Assembly: GCA_900316005.1 (NCBI GenBank)
Contig: ONBH01000008.1
Coordinates: 1 to 64,000, forward strand
DNA from: an uncultured Bacteroidales bacterium
Lineage (GTDB): Bacteria > Bacteroidota > Bacteroidia > Bacteroidales > Paludibacteraceae
Direction of reading: 5' to 3'
DNA: 64,000 nucleotides
The position numbers were made by a program, and so were the translations under genes. This document shows positions 8,257 through 16,120 of this stretch, piece after piece; within the stretch, counting starts at the first letter, position 1, and each line of letters begins with the position of its first letter. The notes under the pieces were generated by a model, which had not been told where the DNA came from, did not search any database, and saw only the letters and a program-made list of their open reading frames with translations.

Positions 8257-8508
8257 ATGTTCACACAGAGAATAGCTATTGACCTGGGTACTGCTAACAC
8301 GATCATCATCGTGGATAGACAGATTGTAGTAGATGAACCCTCGGTGGTTGCCATCCGTCGCAAAGACGAGCAGATGGTAGCCGTCGGTCGCCGCCCGTAT
8401 GCAGGACGTCTCGAAGATCTCGGCCGACCAAGCTGCCTTCCGCGCCCAGAAAGACACCCCCGGCGGCAAGAAGACGATGAAATCGTCGCGCGCAAATTTT
8501 CGCTATAA
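8257..8508 (+). pseudogene. mreB N-terminal fragment
   Basis: Codons 1-46 match the start of MreB: Q-R-I-A-I-D-L-G-T-A-N-T (phosphate-1 loop), V-V-D-E-P-S-V-V-A-I. After V-A-V-G-R-R the frame turns into arginine/proline-rich nonsense and stops. MreB is normally ~340 residues, so more than 85% is missing. Another frame (8399-8566) then reads as plausible protein of unknown origin, so this looks like a recombination joint rather than a point frameshift. It cannot make a working cytoskeletal protein; a full mreB is expected elsewhere in the genome. Confidence 0.7.
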
Positions 8509-8571
8509 TTCCCTAAATATCAGTTATTTCAAAGAACGTTTTGCTATTTTAATGGGACAGCAATGATATTG

Positions 8572-8600
8572 CTCGCGGAATTAGCCGCGAGAGCAGAACC
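8572..8600 (-). repeat. REP-like palindrome over the RAYT stop codon
   Basis: Inverted repeat 8572-8578/8585-8591 (CTCGCGG / CCGCGAG) with a 6-nt loop. The TAA stop of the transposase gene lies in the loop. The 29 bp from 8572 match 9230-9258 with one mismatch. Confidence 0.7.
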
Positions 8601-9630
8601 CTTGGTAAGCGTGGAGGATATCGGCCATTGCATTGAGTGCGAGGAAGCGATATCGAGAGATGTTATGAGGGAGATGGGGATGTTTGTGGTTGACAGTCTG
8701 TATGATATCTGGTCTCTCAAACGCCTCTGGTTTTGGCTCCAGCAACAATAATCGCCCTTCCGCGCAGGTCTCGAAATAGACGCCCTTAGGTTTGAAATAT
8801 TTGCTATTGGGATCAGCGGGAGCAGGGAATCCGTCTTTTAATAGAATGATCAGCGGATAACCGGATTCCCTCAGCGCGCGGCAGATTTGTTTCTCGCCTT
8901 CTGAGACCCCGGCACTGATGAACACAGTCCCGCAATCTGCCTTAATCAAGCACTGCTGTTTGAGCGAATCAATCTGTTCCTGTGATAGGGTACGTGAGCA
9001 CTGTAGTACCTGTTTGAGCGGATAGTCCAATAGAAAGAGATTCCCAAGCCCAGAGAAATCCAATCCGGCATAGGAGAGGTTTTGGTGAAGGCGGAAAAGG
9101 TCGGGATTAGCAAGCTTAATGGCCAGACGGCGAGGATTATCCTCAATGTACTGCCGCAGATTATCTAATTGTCCTTCGTGCGTAAGGATACGATCATGGT
9201 ATTCGGGAGCGAAGATGTAGGTGGGCGTACTCGCGGAATTAGCCGCGAGAGCGGAACCTTTATCGCTGCACTGCTTCTTGAACCAACTGACGTAGTATCC
9301 GAGGGGATGTTTAATAGTTTTCCGCACATATAGCAATATATGTATATGATCAGGCATTACTACGTATCTGAATATTTCGGTGCTTTCAAAGCCTTTATAT
9401 TGTGGTATTTGCTCTATTTCCTCAGAAACCATCTTCCCTACCGGAGTGAGGTCAATCTCAGCATTATCCACATCACCGATAAGCCGACCAAACATCGGTT
9501 CACGGTTGACGGTAGTTAATGTGAGCATATAAATGGTCGGGGCATGATAATCGTGCCATTGGGCGCGCAGCAGGTGTACCTTTTCCTGCTTATATCGCCA
9601 TCCTTTATCTGTATGTATCCACTCTGCCAT
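8581..9630 (-). CDS. REP-associated tyrosine transposase (RAYT, Y1_Tnp)
   Basis: 349 residues. HUH motif PDHIHIL with metal-binding His95/His97, and the candidate nucleophile Tyr161 in RQYIEDNPRR, the hallmark order of TnpA_REP enzymes. These cut and join single-stranded DNA at REP hairpins. Residues ~235-300 add a C-terminal region (F-I-S-A-G-V-S-E-G-E ... L-I-I-L-L-K-D-G) that looks Rossmann/DprA-like, longer than the ~165-residue classical RAYT. Residues ~125-133 are encoded by a REP-like hairpin inside the gene. A minus-strand promoter lies at 9685-9716. No terminal inverted repeats of an IS are seen. Confidence 0.85.
   Translation of the reverse strand: MAEWIHTDKGWRYKQEKVHLLRAQWHDYHAPTIYMLTLTTVNREPMFGRLIGDVDNAEIDLTPVGKMVSEEIEQIPQYKGFESTEIFRYVVMPDHIHILLYVRKTIKHPLGYYVSWFKKQCSDKGSALAANSASTPTYIFAPEYHDRILTHEGQLDNLRQYIEDNPRRLAIKLANPDLFRLHQNLSYAGLDFSGLGNLFLLDYPLKQVLQCSRTLSQEQIDSLKQQCLIKADCGTVFISAGVSEGEKQICRALRESGYPLIILLKDGFPAPADPNSKYFKPKGVYFETCAEGRLLLLEPKPEAFERPDIIQTVNHKHPHLPHNISRYRFLALNAMADILHAYQGFCSRG
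9230..9258 (-). repeat. REP-like palindrome inside the RAYT coding sequence
   Basis: Inverted repeat 9230-9236/9243-9249, nearly identical to the copy at 8572-8600 including 9 bp of flank. It is read in a frame without stop and gives G-S-A-L-A-A-N-S-A, between the HUH motif and the Tyr region. The other copy is read in a frame that stops. Confidence 0.7.
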
Positions 9631-9643
9631 CTTGGGTTATGCT

Positions 9644-9663
9644 CGACCGGTTAATTCCGGTCG
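9644..9663 (-). repeat. REP-like hairpin in the RAYT leader
   Basis: Inverted repeat CGACCGG (9644-9650) / CCGGTCG (9657-9663) with loop TTAATT. Stem length and loop (CTAATT in the others) match the two REP-like copies, but the stem sequence differs. It sits 14 bp upstream of the RAYT start codon, between it and its promoter. Confidence 0.6.
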
Positions 9664-9684
9664 TTATTGCACATATCAGCGCTG

Positions 9685-9716
9685 CAAAAGTACTACAAAT
9701 TTCTGAATTGTGCAAA
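9685..9716 (-). promoter_or_regulatory. Promoter of the RAYT gene
   Basis: On the minus strand TTTG (9713-9716), 20 bp, TACTTTTG (9685-9692). It would start a ~45-nt leader that includes the hairpin at 9644-9663. Confidence 0.7.
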
Positions 9717-9728
9717 TGTTTTCGCCTT

Positions 9729-9760
9729 AAATCGCAGATTTCGCAAGAATTCTGCGATTT
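9729..9760. promoter_or_regulatory. Palindrome between two divergent promoters
   Basis: 10-bp inverted repeat 9729-9738/9751-9760 with T residues after it, placed between the -33 boxes of the RAYT promoter (9716) and of the rightward promoter (9762). It could be an operator for both promoters, or an intrinsic terminator stopping readthrough. Both readings are inference. Confidence 0.4.
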
Positions 9761-9761
9761 T

Positions 9762-9793
9762 TTTGCATATATCAGAAAAAAGTTGTACCTTTG
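9762..9793 (+). promoter_or_regulatory. Extended Bacteroides-type promoter
   Basis: TTTG 9762-9765, followed by CATATATC, 20-bp spacing, TACCTTTG 9786-9793. 40 bp before ATG 9834. One of the extended TTTGC(G/A)TAT promoters of this window. Confidence 0.8.
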
Positions 9794-9833
9794 CAGGCGA
9801 ATTCGATAGATTAAACTATAAATAGGATGTCTT

Positions 9834-10397
9834 ATGAAAAAAAATATTCTCATATGTATCGCCCTGATGGCCACAATAATCGCAGGTGCCCAGGAAACGA
9901 ATCGCGGAGCGACGACTGCGCCTACGCCCCTCTACCGCGTGGGTGAGATGTATTGTTATGGCGAAACGACGATGGATAAGAAGGCGTATCTGCTCTTTCT
10001 GCAGCAGAACTGCCAGGATGCCTACTTGCAGTTCCGTCAGGGCTACAACACCTCCATCGCAGGCTGGGTGCTGCTCTCTGCCGGCCTGGGGCTGGATATC
10101 GGAGCAACCACCGCGATGATTGTGCAGCAGAGCAAAGAACGGAAAGCCTGGGAAAAGAGGAGAAAAACGGACCCTATGGCATACTATGACAGCCATTTTC
10201 CGTTTATTCCTTTTATCCTGATAGGCGTGGGGGCTGCGCTCGAGATTGCCAGTATTCCGACCTTGTGCGTCGGCTATTCCAAGATGCACAACAGTGTGGA
10301 TATCTTCAATGCCAAATGCTCGTCTAAAATTACCGCTCGCCCGTACTGGAGCGTCAATGCTTCCGGCAACGGCATCGGCTTGACGTACAACTTCTGA
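9834..10397 (+). CDS. Small exported membrane protein, paralogue 1
   Basis: 187 residues. Signal peptide 1-19 ending in GAQ, then Y-R-V-G-E-M-Y-(x)-Y-G-E-T-T-M-D-K-K-A-Y, hydrophobic glycine-rich segments at about 75-97 and 122-148, and a conserved tail I-P-T-L-C-V-G-Y-S-K-M-H-N-S-V-D-I-F-N-A ... N-G-I-G-L-T-Y-N-F. The gene at 24422 encodes a close relative with the same layout. The terminal aromatic residue (F) fits an outer-membrane protein, but two helices spanning the inner membrane are as likely. Family not recognised; own promoter, single-gene unit. Confidence 0.7.
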   Translation: MKKNILICIALMATIIAGAQETNRGATTAPTPLYRVGEMYCYGETTMDKKAYLLFLQQNCQDAYLQFRQGYNTSIAGWVLLSAGLGLDIGATTAMIVQQSKERKAWEKRRKTDPMAYYDSHFPFIPFILIGVGAALEIASIPTLCVGYSKMHNSVDIFNAKCSSKITARPYWSVNASGNGIGLTYNF

Positions 10398-10427
10398 CGC
10401 TTGCCTTACAACTTCTGACGCTTGCCT
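10386..10427 (+). repeat. 21-bp exact tandem duplication over a stop codon
   Basis: 10386-10406 and 10407-10427 are identical. The unit covers the last two codons, the TGA of the upstream gene and 12 bp beyond. A 7-bp hairpin (10425-10431/10444-10450) follows and may act as a weak terminator. Confidence 0.85.
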
Positions 10428-10484
10428 CTCCGATAGGATTACAGGAGAGGAATTTGGTGCTATATGCATTTTTTGTAAAAAAAA

Positions 10485-10516
10485 TTTGCGTATATCAGAT
10501 TTTTTTTGTAATTTTG
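10485..10516 (+). promoter_or_regulatory. Extended promoter of the lipoprotein/TonB unit
   Basis: TTTG 10485-10488 continuing GCGTATATC's core (CGTATATC), 20-bp spacing, TAATTTTG 10509-10516. A long 5' leader (~60 nt, A-rich) precedes ATG 10585. Confidence 0.8.
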
Positions 10517-10584
10517 CAGCCAAATTTGTGCATATTTAATTGTAACAACAAAAAAACAAAACAAATAAACATTTAATAATCATT

Positions 10585-11361
10585 ATGAAAAAGATCTTTA
10601 TGCCCTTTGTGGCAACTTTATGCTGCGGCATCGCAATGCTTTTCACAGCGTGTGGAGCAAACACCAATTACCCCACTACTTATTTCTACGAAGTGGAGCA
10701 GGATATTCAATATCTGTGCTATAATATATATGAAGCATCAGATATCCAAAATGCCTTCGACAAAGCCATCGGCTATGAAGGCAATATGACTGTAGCGTAT
10801 CAGACGCCACAGGACGAACAGATGAAAGCCGCTTGCGAGGCTGTGCAGAAACAGTACGCCGGCGCGAAGAGTATCTATCTCAAATACGATCTCTATCGCC
10901 TGACTTCTTCCTCGGAACCCGGTGCAACGAAAAAAAAGGAAATCATTGGTTCCTATACCATGGGCCAATCCCTCACAAAGCCCTATTCGTACTATAAAAT
11001 CCAAAGCAACGAAGAGGAAGCATACGAGGCCCTGAAGGCGCAAAAGGAAAGCCTGGATGAGCCTGTCTATCAGGCCAGTTATCGCACCCTTCGCCACCTG
11101 TTAGGCATTCACCATTCATCCGAAGGCGCTTCGTTCTCAAGCGAGTCTGTTTTTGATGTCCGTTTCCGTGATTTGTTTGGCTTGGATGAGGATGTGCCGG
11201 CGTTTGATAACTATATCGTTACCGTGTGCGACTCGATTGCCAATGCGCATGCGTCCGATACGTTGACAGTTGAGGCGAAGGTTCAGATTCTCAAATACCA
11301 ATTCCTGAAGGAGGGACAAACCGAGATCTGGAATCACACCTTCGAACCGACTATTCAATAA
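10585..11361 (+). CDS. Hypothetical lipoprotein upstream of the TonB genes
   Basis: 258 residues. Signal peptide with lipobox L-F-T-A-C, lipidation at Cys23. The body is helical, followed by a region with Y-x-Y strand patterns; I recognise no family. It has its own promoter, and the TonB energising genes start 66 bp downstream, so it may share their transcript. It may take part in envelope uptake, by position only. Confidence 0.6.
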   Translation: MKKIFMPFVATLCCGIAMLFTACGANTNYPTTYFYEVEQDIQYLCYNIYEASDIQNAFDKAIGYEGNMTVAYQTPQDEQMKAACEAVQKQYAGAKSIYLKYDLYRLTSSSEPGATKKKEIIGSYTMGQSLTKPYSYYKIQSNEEEAYEALKAQKESLDEPVYQASYRTLRHLLGIHHSSEGASFSSESVFDVRFRDLFGLDEDVPAFDNYIVTVCDSIANAHASDTLTVEAKVQILKYQFLKEGQTEIWNHTFEPTIQ

Positions 11362-11427
11362 ATCCGGTTATACGGCGAAGGTACTTTTTAAAACAAGTGC
11401 AACAATTATATAATAACTAAAACGAAT

Positions 11428-12123
11428 ATGCTTTTTTATCAAATTGACACGGTGGCCAGCGAGATGGCCGAGATGAGCGGTGTAATGGAACCTGCAGAGG
11501 AGTCCATCAGTCTGTTTTCAATGGCTATGTACGGCGGTTGGATCATGATTATCCTGGCGTTGCTACTGGCGTGGGCTTGCTATATTTTTATCGAGCGTCT
11601 GGTGACATTGAAGAACGCGAGCCGCGAAGACGTGCATTTCATGGAGAAGATCAAAGACTATATCCACGAAGGTAAGATAGACTCGGCCGTCAACCTCTGC
11701 CGCGAGAATGATACGCCCGCTTCGCGTATGGTGGAGAAGGGTATATCGCGTATCGGTCGCCCTATGCAGGATGTGCAGGTAGCGATTGAGAACGTGGGTA
11801 ACCTGGAGGTTGGCAAGCTCGAAAAGGGCATGGTCATCATGGCTACCATCGCTGCCGGCGCCCCGATGTTGGGTTTCCTGGGCACGGTACTCGGCATGGT
11901 GCAGACCTTCTATAATATGGCGCAGAATGCCAGCGGCGTGATTGAGATGTCGGCTCTGTCGGAGGGTATGTATCAAGCGATGGTAACTACCATCGGCGGT
12001 CTGATAGTAGGTATTCTGGCTATGTTCGCCTACAACTTCCTGGTAGCCCGTATTGACAATGTCGTTCGCCAGCTGGAAGGCCGCACGCTGGAGTTTATGG
12101 ACCTGCTGAACGAACCAGCTTAA
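11428..12123 (+). CDS. exbB: ExbB/TolQ-type proton channel subunit
   Basis: 231 residues. MotA/TolQ/ExbB family with three membrane spans: about 35-57, then around 135-160 and 180-205. The conserved A-P-M-L-G-F-L-G-T-V-L-G-M-V segment lines the channel. With ExbD it uses the proton gradient to drive TonB at the inner membrane. exbD and a tonB-like gene follow, separated from exbB by a 234-bp repeat-rich spacer. The N-terminal ~30 residues are an acidic extension before the first span, common in Bacteroidota ExbB. Confidence 0.9.
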   Translation: MLFYQIDTVASEMAEMSGVMEPAEESISLFSMAMYGGWIMIILALLLAWACYIFIERLVTLKNASREDVHFMEKIKDYIHEGKIDSAVNLCRENDTPASRMVEKGISRIGRPMQDVQVAIENVGNLEVGKLEKGMVIMATIAAGAPMLGFLGTVLGMVQTFYNMAQNASGVIEMSALSEGMYQAMVTTIGGLIVGILAMFAYNFLVARIDNVVRQLEGRTLEFMDLLNEPA

Positions 12124-12357
12124 ATCGTTCGGTCTTCGGTCGCGAAGACTGAGCGCTCCGCGTTCATTAGGGCGACCGAAACCTCCGCTTTTCCCCACCA
12201 CGGCAAAGCCGTGTCGGGGACCCCGGAAAGAAGTTGAAAGTTGAATGTTGAGAGTTGAGTGCAGTTTAGAGTTAATAGTTGAATGTGTTATCACTCTGAA
12301 CTTCAAGCTTTTAAACTACACTAAACGCTAAACGCTAAACACTAAACTAAAACAATT
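12124..12357. repeat. Repeat-rich spacer between exbB and exbD
   Basis: Holds a 7-bp hairpin (12132-12138/12143-12149), possibly a terminator or processing site. Next come a REP-like palindrome around CACGGC-AAA-GCCGTG (12199-12213) framed by CCCC/GGGG, degenerate GTTGAAAGTTGAATGTTGAGAG-type heptads (about 12231-12290), and a tandem CTAAACG/CTAAACA tract (about 12318-12350) running to 10 bp before the exbD start. No gene. Confidence 0.7.
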
Positions 12358-12765
12358 ATGAGTTTAAAAAGACGAAATAGGGTAGAGGCAACATTTGCGA
12401 TGTCGTCGATGACAGACCTGATATTTCTGTTGCTGCTATTCTTTGTGATGGCATCGACGATGTCGTCGCCCAATGATATCAAGATTAACCTCCCGCAGTC
12501 GCGCGCGAAACAGAACACCAAAAATGTGGTCGCCAAGGTATCTATTGACAACCTCGGTAATTACTTTGTGGCACTGGGCAAGGCTAAACCCGTGGCGATA
12601 GCCGCAGAGGATCTGGAGGGGTATCTCGCCTCGGTTCAGCAGCAGGATAGCGCGATGTATATCGCTCTGCATGCCGATGAGGATATAGCATATAAGGAGG
12701 TGGTTCATGTGCTGGATATAGCCAATGAACACAAGATGAAGCTTGTAATTGCTACCAAACGATGA
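12358..12765 (+). CDS. exbD: ExbD/TolR-type protein
   Basis: 135 residues, usual length. One N-terminal membrane span (about 16-36) beginning S-S-M-T-D-L-I-F; Asp20 in the span corresponds to the essential proton-carrying Asp of ExbD. It is followed by a periplasmic domain with I-N-L-P-Q-S. It overlaps the tonB-like gene by 4 bp (ATGA), so the two are coupled. Confidence 0.9.
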   Translation: MSLKRRNRVEATFAMSSMTDLIFLLLLFFVMASTMSSPNDIKINLPQSRAKQNTKNVVAKVSIDNLGNYFVALGKAKPVAIAAEDLEGYLASVQQQDSAMYIALHADEDIAYKEVVHVLDIANEHKMKLVIATKR

Positions 12766-13589
12766 AGAAACAGAATTCTAATCTCATAGCATCTATCGGC
12801 ACGCTCATCTTCATGTTACTCGTGTTCCTGTTGCTGTGGTTCCTGATGATAGGCTACGTGCCCGAACAGGAGGACGAAGGCATCATGGTGTCGTTCGGCG
12901 AGAGCGCGACGGGTGGCGGCCAGGAGAACGGCCTGGTTGCTGCTGCCGCTACGTCGGAGGCCACCTTTACGCCGCCTCCCGCGCCCGCACCGCCTTCGAA
13001 CAATGACCTGATGACGCAGGAGGACGATGAGTCGCTCGCGCTGCGCCGTCAGCAGGAAGAGCAGCGCCGCGAGGCGGAAGCACAGGAACGTGCCGAACGC
13101 GAAAGGGAACGCGCCGAGCAGCAGCGCCTGGAGCAGGAACGCCTGGAGCGCGAACGCCGCGAAGCCGAGGAGGCTGCACGCAAGCAGGCCGCTATCGACA
13201 AGGCCAACCAGATGGGCGCCTTGTTCGGTCAGACCTCGTCGCCTGAAGGTTCTGCCGGTACGGGTGAGTCGGCATCGTCGGCCGCCAAAGGCAACCCGCT
13301 CGGGCACGGTAACTCGGGCGGCAACTCCTGGAGCCTCAACGGCCGCAGCATCGTAGGTGCGCTACCTACGCCCGGCAATGACTTCAAGCAGGAAGGCAAG
13401 GTGGTAGTCAATATCACCGTGGATACCAACGGTAAGGTCATCTCGGCCGTCGTCGGACCGGGCTCTACCGTCAGCGACTATACGACCCAGCAGCTCGCCA
13501 TCAAGGCGGCGCTGAAGGCGAAGTTCAACGTAGTGGACCGTCCTGACAAGGCGATGGGAACGATAACGTATAACTTCAAGTTCAAGTAA
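12762..13589 (+). CDS. tonB: TonB-like energy transducer
   Basis: 275 residues. Single N-terminal span (about 9-30), then a periplasmic linker with Pro-rich P-P-P-A-P-A-P-P at ~70-77 and a long Glu/Arg/Gln coiled-coil (about 88-150). The C-terminal region at ~200-275 (G-K-V-V-V-N-I-T-V-D-T-N-G-K-V) has the TonB_C/TolA-like pattern. It links ExbB-ExbD to outer-membrane TonB-dependent transporters. The charged coiled-coil linker is TolA-like, so a Tol-type envelope role is an alternative. Confidence 0.85.
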   Translation: MKKQNSNLIASIGTLIFMLLVFLLLWFLMIGYVPEQEDEGIMVSFGESATGGGQENGLVAAAATSEATFTPPPAPAPPSNNDLMTQEDDESLALRRQQEEQRREAEAQERAERERERAEQQRLEQERLERERREAEEAARKQAAIDKANQMGALFGQTSSPEGSAGTGESASSAAKGNPLGHGNSGGNSWSLNGRSIVGALPTPGNDFKQEGKVVVNITVDTNGKVISAVVGPGSTVSDYTTQQLAIKAALKAKFNVVDRPDKAMGTITYNFKFK

Positions 13590-13690
13590 AAGCCCTTGGC
13601 ACCATGTGCCATTTGTTCATGTACGATGTACCATTTGGAATTGAAAAGTGAAAATTGAAAGGCAACCAAAATAAATAACGATAGAAAAGT

Positions 13691-14218
13691 ATGAATTATT
13701 TGTTTCTTGACAACGGCTTCGAGGAGATAGAAGCCATCACAGTGGTTGATCTGCTGCGTCGCGCAGAAATTAGTCTGACGACGGTCAGCCTGACGGGCAA
13801 AGACCTGGTGCTCGGTGCGCATAACGTAGGCGTGGAGGCGGACTGCCTCTTCGACAACGTGGATTTCTCGGATGCCGAGATGCTCATCCTGCCGGGCGGT
13901 CAGACGCAGCTGGGTAAGCACTCCGGACTATGCGAACTGCTTCGTCAGCACAATGAGAACAATAAGATGATAGCCGCCATATGTGCAGCTCCGTCGGTAT
14001 TGGGACAATTGGGTATCCTCGCCGGCAAACAGGCTACCTGCTATCCGGGGTTCGAGGCCGCCTTGGGTGAGAGTTATGTAGGCGGACTCGTCGTGGAGAG
14101 CAAGAACGTGATCACGGCCAAAGGTCCGGGTCTTGCCTCGGACTTTGCCTTCTGCATCATTGAGCATATCAAAGGCAGCGATGTAGCCGACCGCGTGTAT
14201 GACACGGCGCAGTATTAG
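13691..14218 (+). CDS. DJ-1/PfpI family protein
   Basis: 175 residues, typical length. N-G-F-E-E-I-E-A at 8-15 holds the conserved Glu, L-P-G-G at 67-70 forms the oxyanion region, and the nucleophile elbow A-A-I-C-A-A-P carries Cys98. DJ-1/YajL family members act as chaperones or glyoxalase-like enzymes and in oxidative stress; the precise role is not readable. The spacer before it (13590-13690) has two imperfect copies of an ATGT-CCATTTG motif. Overlaps the next gene by 20 bp. Confidence 0.9.
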   Translation: MNYLFLDNGFEEIEAITVVDLLRRAEISLTTVSLTGKDLVLGAHNVGVEADCLFDNVDFSDAEMLILPGGQTQLGKHSGLCELLRQHNENNKMIAAICAAPSVLGQLGILAGKQATCYPGFEAALGESYVGGLVVESKNVITAKGPGLASDFAFCIIEHIKGSDVADRVYDTAQY

Positions 14219-14882
14219 ACATATTATCCTTTTTCTGATCCTTCTGCTCGCGTCGTGCGGGGTGAAGCGGGAGGTCGTGTCGCAGCCGGAGCAGGATGGG
14301 ATGGTTGATAAGACTGTTGTTTCGGTAGCGTCGGAAGATGTGGCGCTTAGTTTGGAGCAACGTATTGCAGCCGGTGAGTTCGCATGGCTGGATACGATAG
14401 CAATAGATACATCAGGCGTGTGGATGAACTATTATTCGGGTCATTATGTTTTGGCGCATCAGAATGATTCAATAGGTGGCAGATTACCGTTGGATGTGAT
14501 ACCGGCAGATAGTTTGGTCATGAATAGTCGAGGATATTATTGGAAATATAAAAATGACTCTTTGGTGGATTATGGTAGATACAGGGTGTGGAATTATGCG
14601 AAGCGTACCATTTGTTGGGAACAATATAGAGTTGATATGGAGAAGGGTGTGTTGACAAATGAATTGGAACGTCATCCAATCGAGTTGGAGTCTTCATTTA
14701 TTGAATCATATAGTTGCGATAAGTCCAACCATTGTTATTGGGTACGTTGTAATCATCATGCCTATGATTTTACAAGTGTTCCGAATAGACAATATTTGGA
14801 AATTTATATGGATATATTTAGTGATTGTTTCCACTCTCAGAGGCCCGGGAGTAATGAAATAGTATGGGTAATAAAGAAATAA
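14199..14882 (+). CDS. Hypothetical lipoprotein
   Basis: 227 residues. Arg-rich N-terminus, hydrophobic core and lipobox L-L-A-S-C with Cys20. The remainder is Trp/Tyr-rich beta-type sequence with no family recognised. The start overlaps the DJ-1 gene by 20 bp. The AT-richness of its second half is higher than that of its neighbours. Confidence 0.6.
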   Translation: MTRRSIRHIILFLILLLASCGVKREVVSQPEQDGMVDKTVVSVASEDVALSLEQRIAAGEFAWLDTIAIDTSGVWMNYYSGHYVLAHQNDSIGGRLPLDVIPADSLVMNSRGYYWKYKNDSLVDYGRYRVWNYAKRTICWEQYRVDMEKGVLTNELERHPIELESSFIESYSCDKSNHCYWVRCNHHAYDFTSVPNRQYLEIYMDIFSDCFHSQRPGSNEIVWVIKK

Positions 14883-14969
14883 AAAATATTGTAATGGGCC
14901 AATAACTCAGACTAAAGTGATTATTAATTAACCCAAAATATAAACGTATTAAAACAAAATAATTGACGT

Positions 14970-16097
14970 ATGAAAAAAACTTTACTTACATTTGTATGCG
15001 CTATAGCCACTTTGTCGCTTATGGCGCAAGAGGAAGCCGCTGAGGCTCCCAAACCGTGGAAATGTACCGGCGTGCTTGGCTTGAATGCCAGCGCTACGGG
15101 CCTGGTAAACTGGGCTGCCGGTGGTAAAAACAACGTGACAGGCGTTGCATTCGCTAATGTACGTCTGCTGTACAACGAGAACAATCTATCGTGGGAAAGC
15201 AACCTGGATGTGCAGTACGGTCTGAGCTGGGTGGATCAGAAGTTCGACAAGTTTCAGAAGTCGAGCGACCACCTCAAGTTTGATACCAAGTTCGGTTGGG
15301 AGTTCCAGAAAACATGGTTTCTGACAGCCAGTGCTGCCTTCCAGACGCAGATGGACCTGGGCCGCGTATATCCCGGTGACGGTACCGTAGGTGCTATCAA
15401 CAGCATGATTTTGGCTCCCTCTTATACCGATATATCCGTCGGTATTGACTGGAAGAAGAGCGTCAACGGCGCCGACTTCTCCATCTATCTATCTCCCATA
15501 GCCGGACGTATCGTAACCGCCTATGTGTCGGATGCCAACAACAAGAAGTACACCCAGCAGATGATCGATGGTGGCGTCTATGCCCCCGGTGATGATTTCC
15601 GCACCACCCTGCAGGAGGCTAACGGTACCTGGAAATACGACGAACTGAACGTCAAGCAGTACAAGAATGCCAGCGCAGAACTCGGTTTGAATTTCAAGGC
15701 CGGTGTCAACTATACCTATCAGGACCTGAAACTATCGACTGCCGTTACACTCTTCACCCCCTACAGATGGGACAAGATAGAGATGTATGCCTATGACAAC
15801 GGTGCAGGCGTAGCTAACTATACCAAGGCCGAGATGGAGACCAACAAATACGACCTGAGTAACGCAGAGTATTTAGGCTACAGGGACAACAACCGCCGTT
15901 TCGGTAACTTCGATGTGGACTGGACGGTCATGGTTTCGTACCAGTTCCTCAAGTGCCTCAACGTGACGCTGAGCACCAACCTGAAATATATCAATGGTCT
16001 GAAGATTGAGAAGGAACTGGCAGACGGCACCATCTCTAAAGCCGAGCGCGTTCAGTTTATGGGCGTATTGGGCTTGGGCGTAGGTTACAGCTTCTAA
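14970..16097 (+). CDS. DUF3078 outer-membrane protein
   Basis: 375 residues. Signal peptide 1-19, then W-K-C-T-G-V-L-G-L-N-A-S-A-T-G-L-V-N-W-A-A-G-G, the hallmark start of DUF3078. A series of amphipathic beta strands (S-W-E-S-N-L-D-V-Q-Y-G-L-S) ends in V-G-Y-S-F, a terminal aromatic as in outer-membrane barrels. Function of the family is unknown. Confidence 0.85.
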   Translation: MKKTLLTFVCAIATLSLMAQEEAAEAPKPWKCTGVLGLNASATGLVNWAAGGKNNVTGVAFANVRLLYNENNLSWESNLDVQYGLSWVDQKFDKFQKSSDHLKFDTKFGWEFQKTWFLTASAAFQTQMDLGRVYPGDGTVGAINSMILAPSYTDISVGIDWKKSVNGADFSIYLSPIAGRIVTAYVSDANNKKYTQQMIDGGVYAPGDDFRTTLQEANGTWKYDELNVKQYKNASAELGLNFKAGVNYTYQDLKLSTAVTLFTPYRWDKIEMYAYDNGAGVANYTKAEMETNKYDLSNAEYLGYRDNNRRFGNFDVDWTVMVSYQFLKCLNVTLSTNLKYINGLKIEKELADGTISKAERVQFMGVLGLGVGYSF

Positions 16098-16120
16098 AAA
16101 AAACAATCCGATTGCAATCA

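Noticed and set aside
8257-8508. Programmed frameshift to make full MreB
   Set aside because: The other frames downstream do not encode MreB motifs, so no frameshift could restore it.
8399-8566. 55-codon ORF after the mreB fragment
   Set aside because: Reads like protein (A-D-Q-A-A-F-R-A-Q-K-D ... R-Y-N-S-L-N-I-S-Y-F-K-E-R-F) but no family or start signal can be supported; kept only as evidence of a joint.
8581-9630. Insertion sequence
   Set aside because: The transposase is a domesticated-type RAYT; no terminal inverted repeats or target duplication seen.
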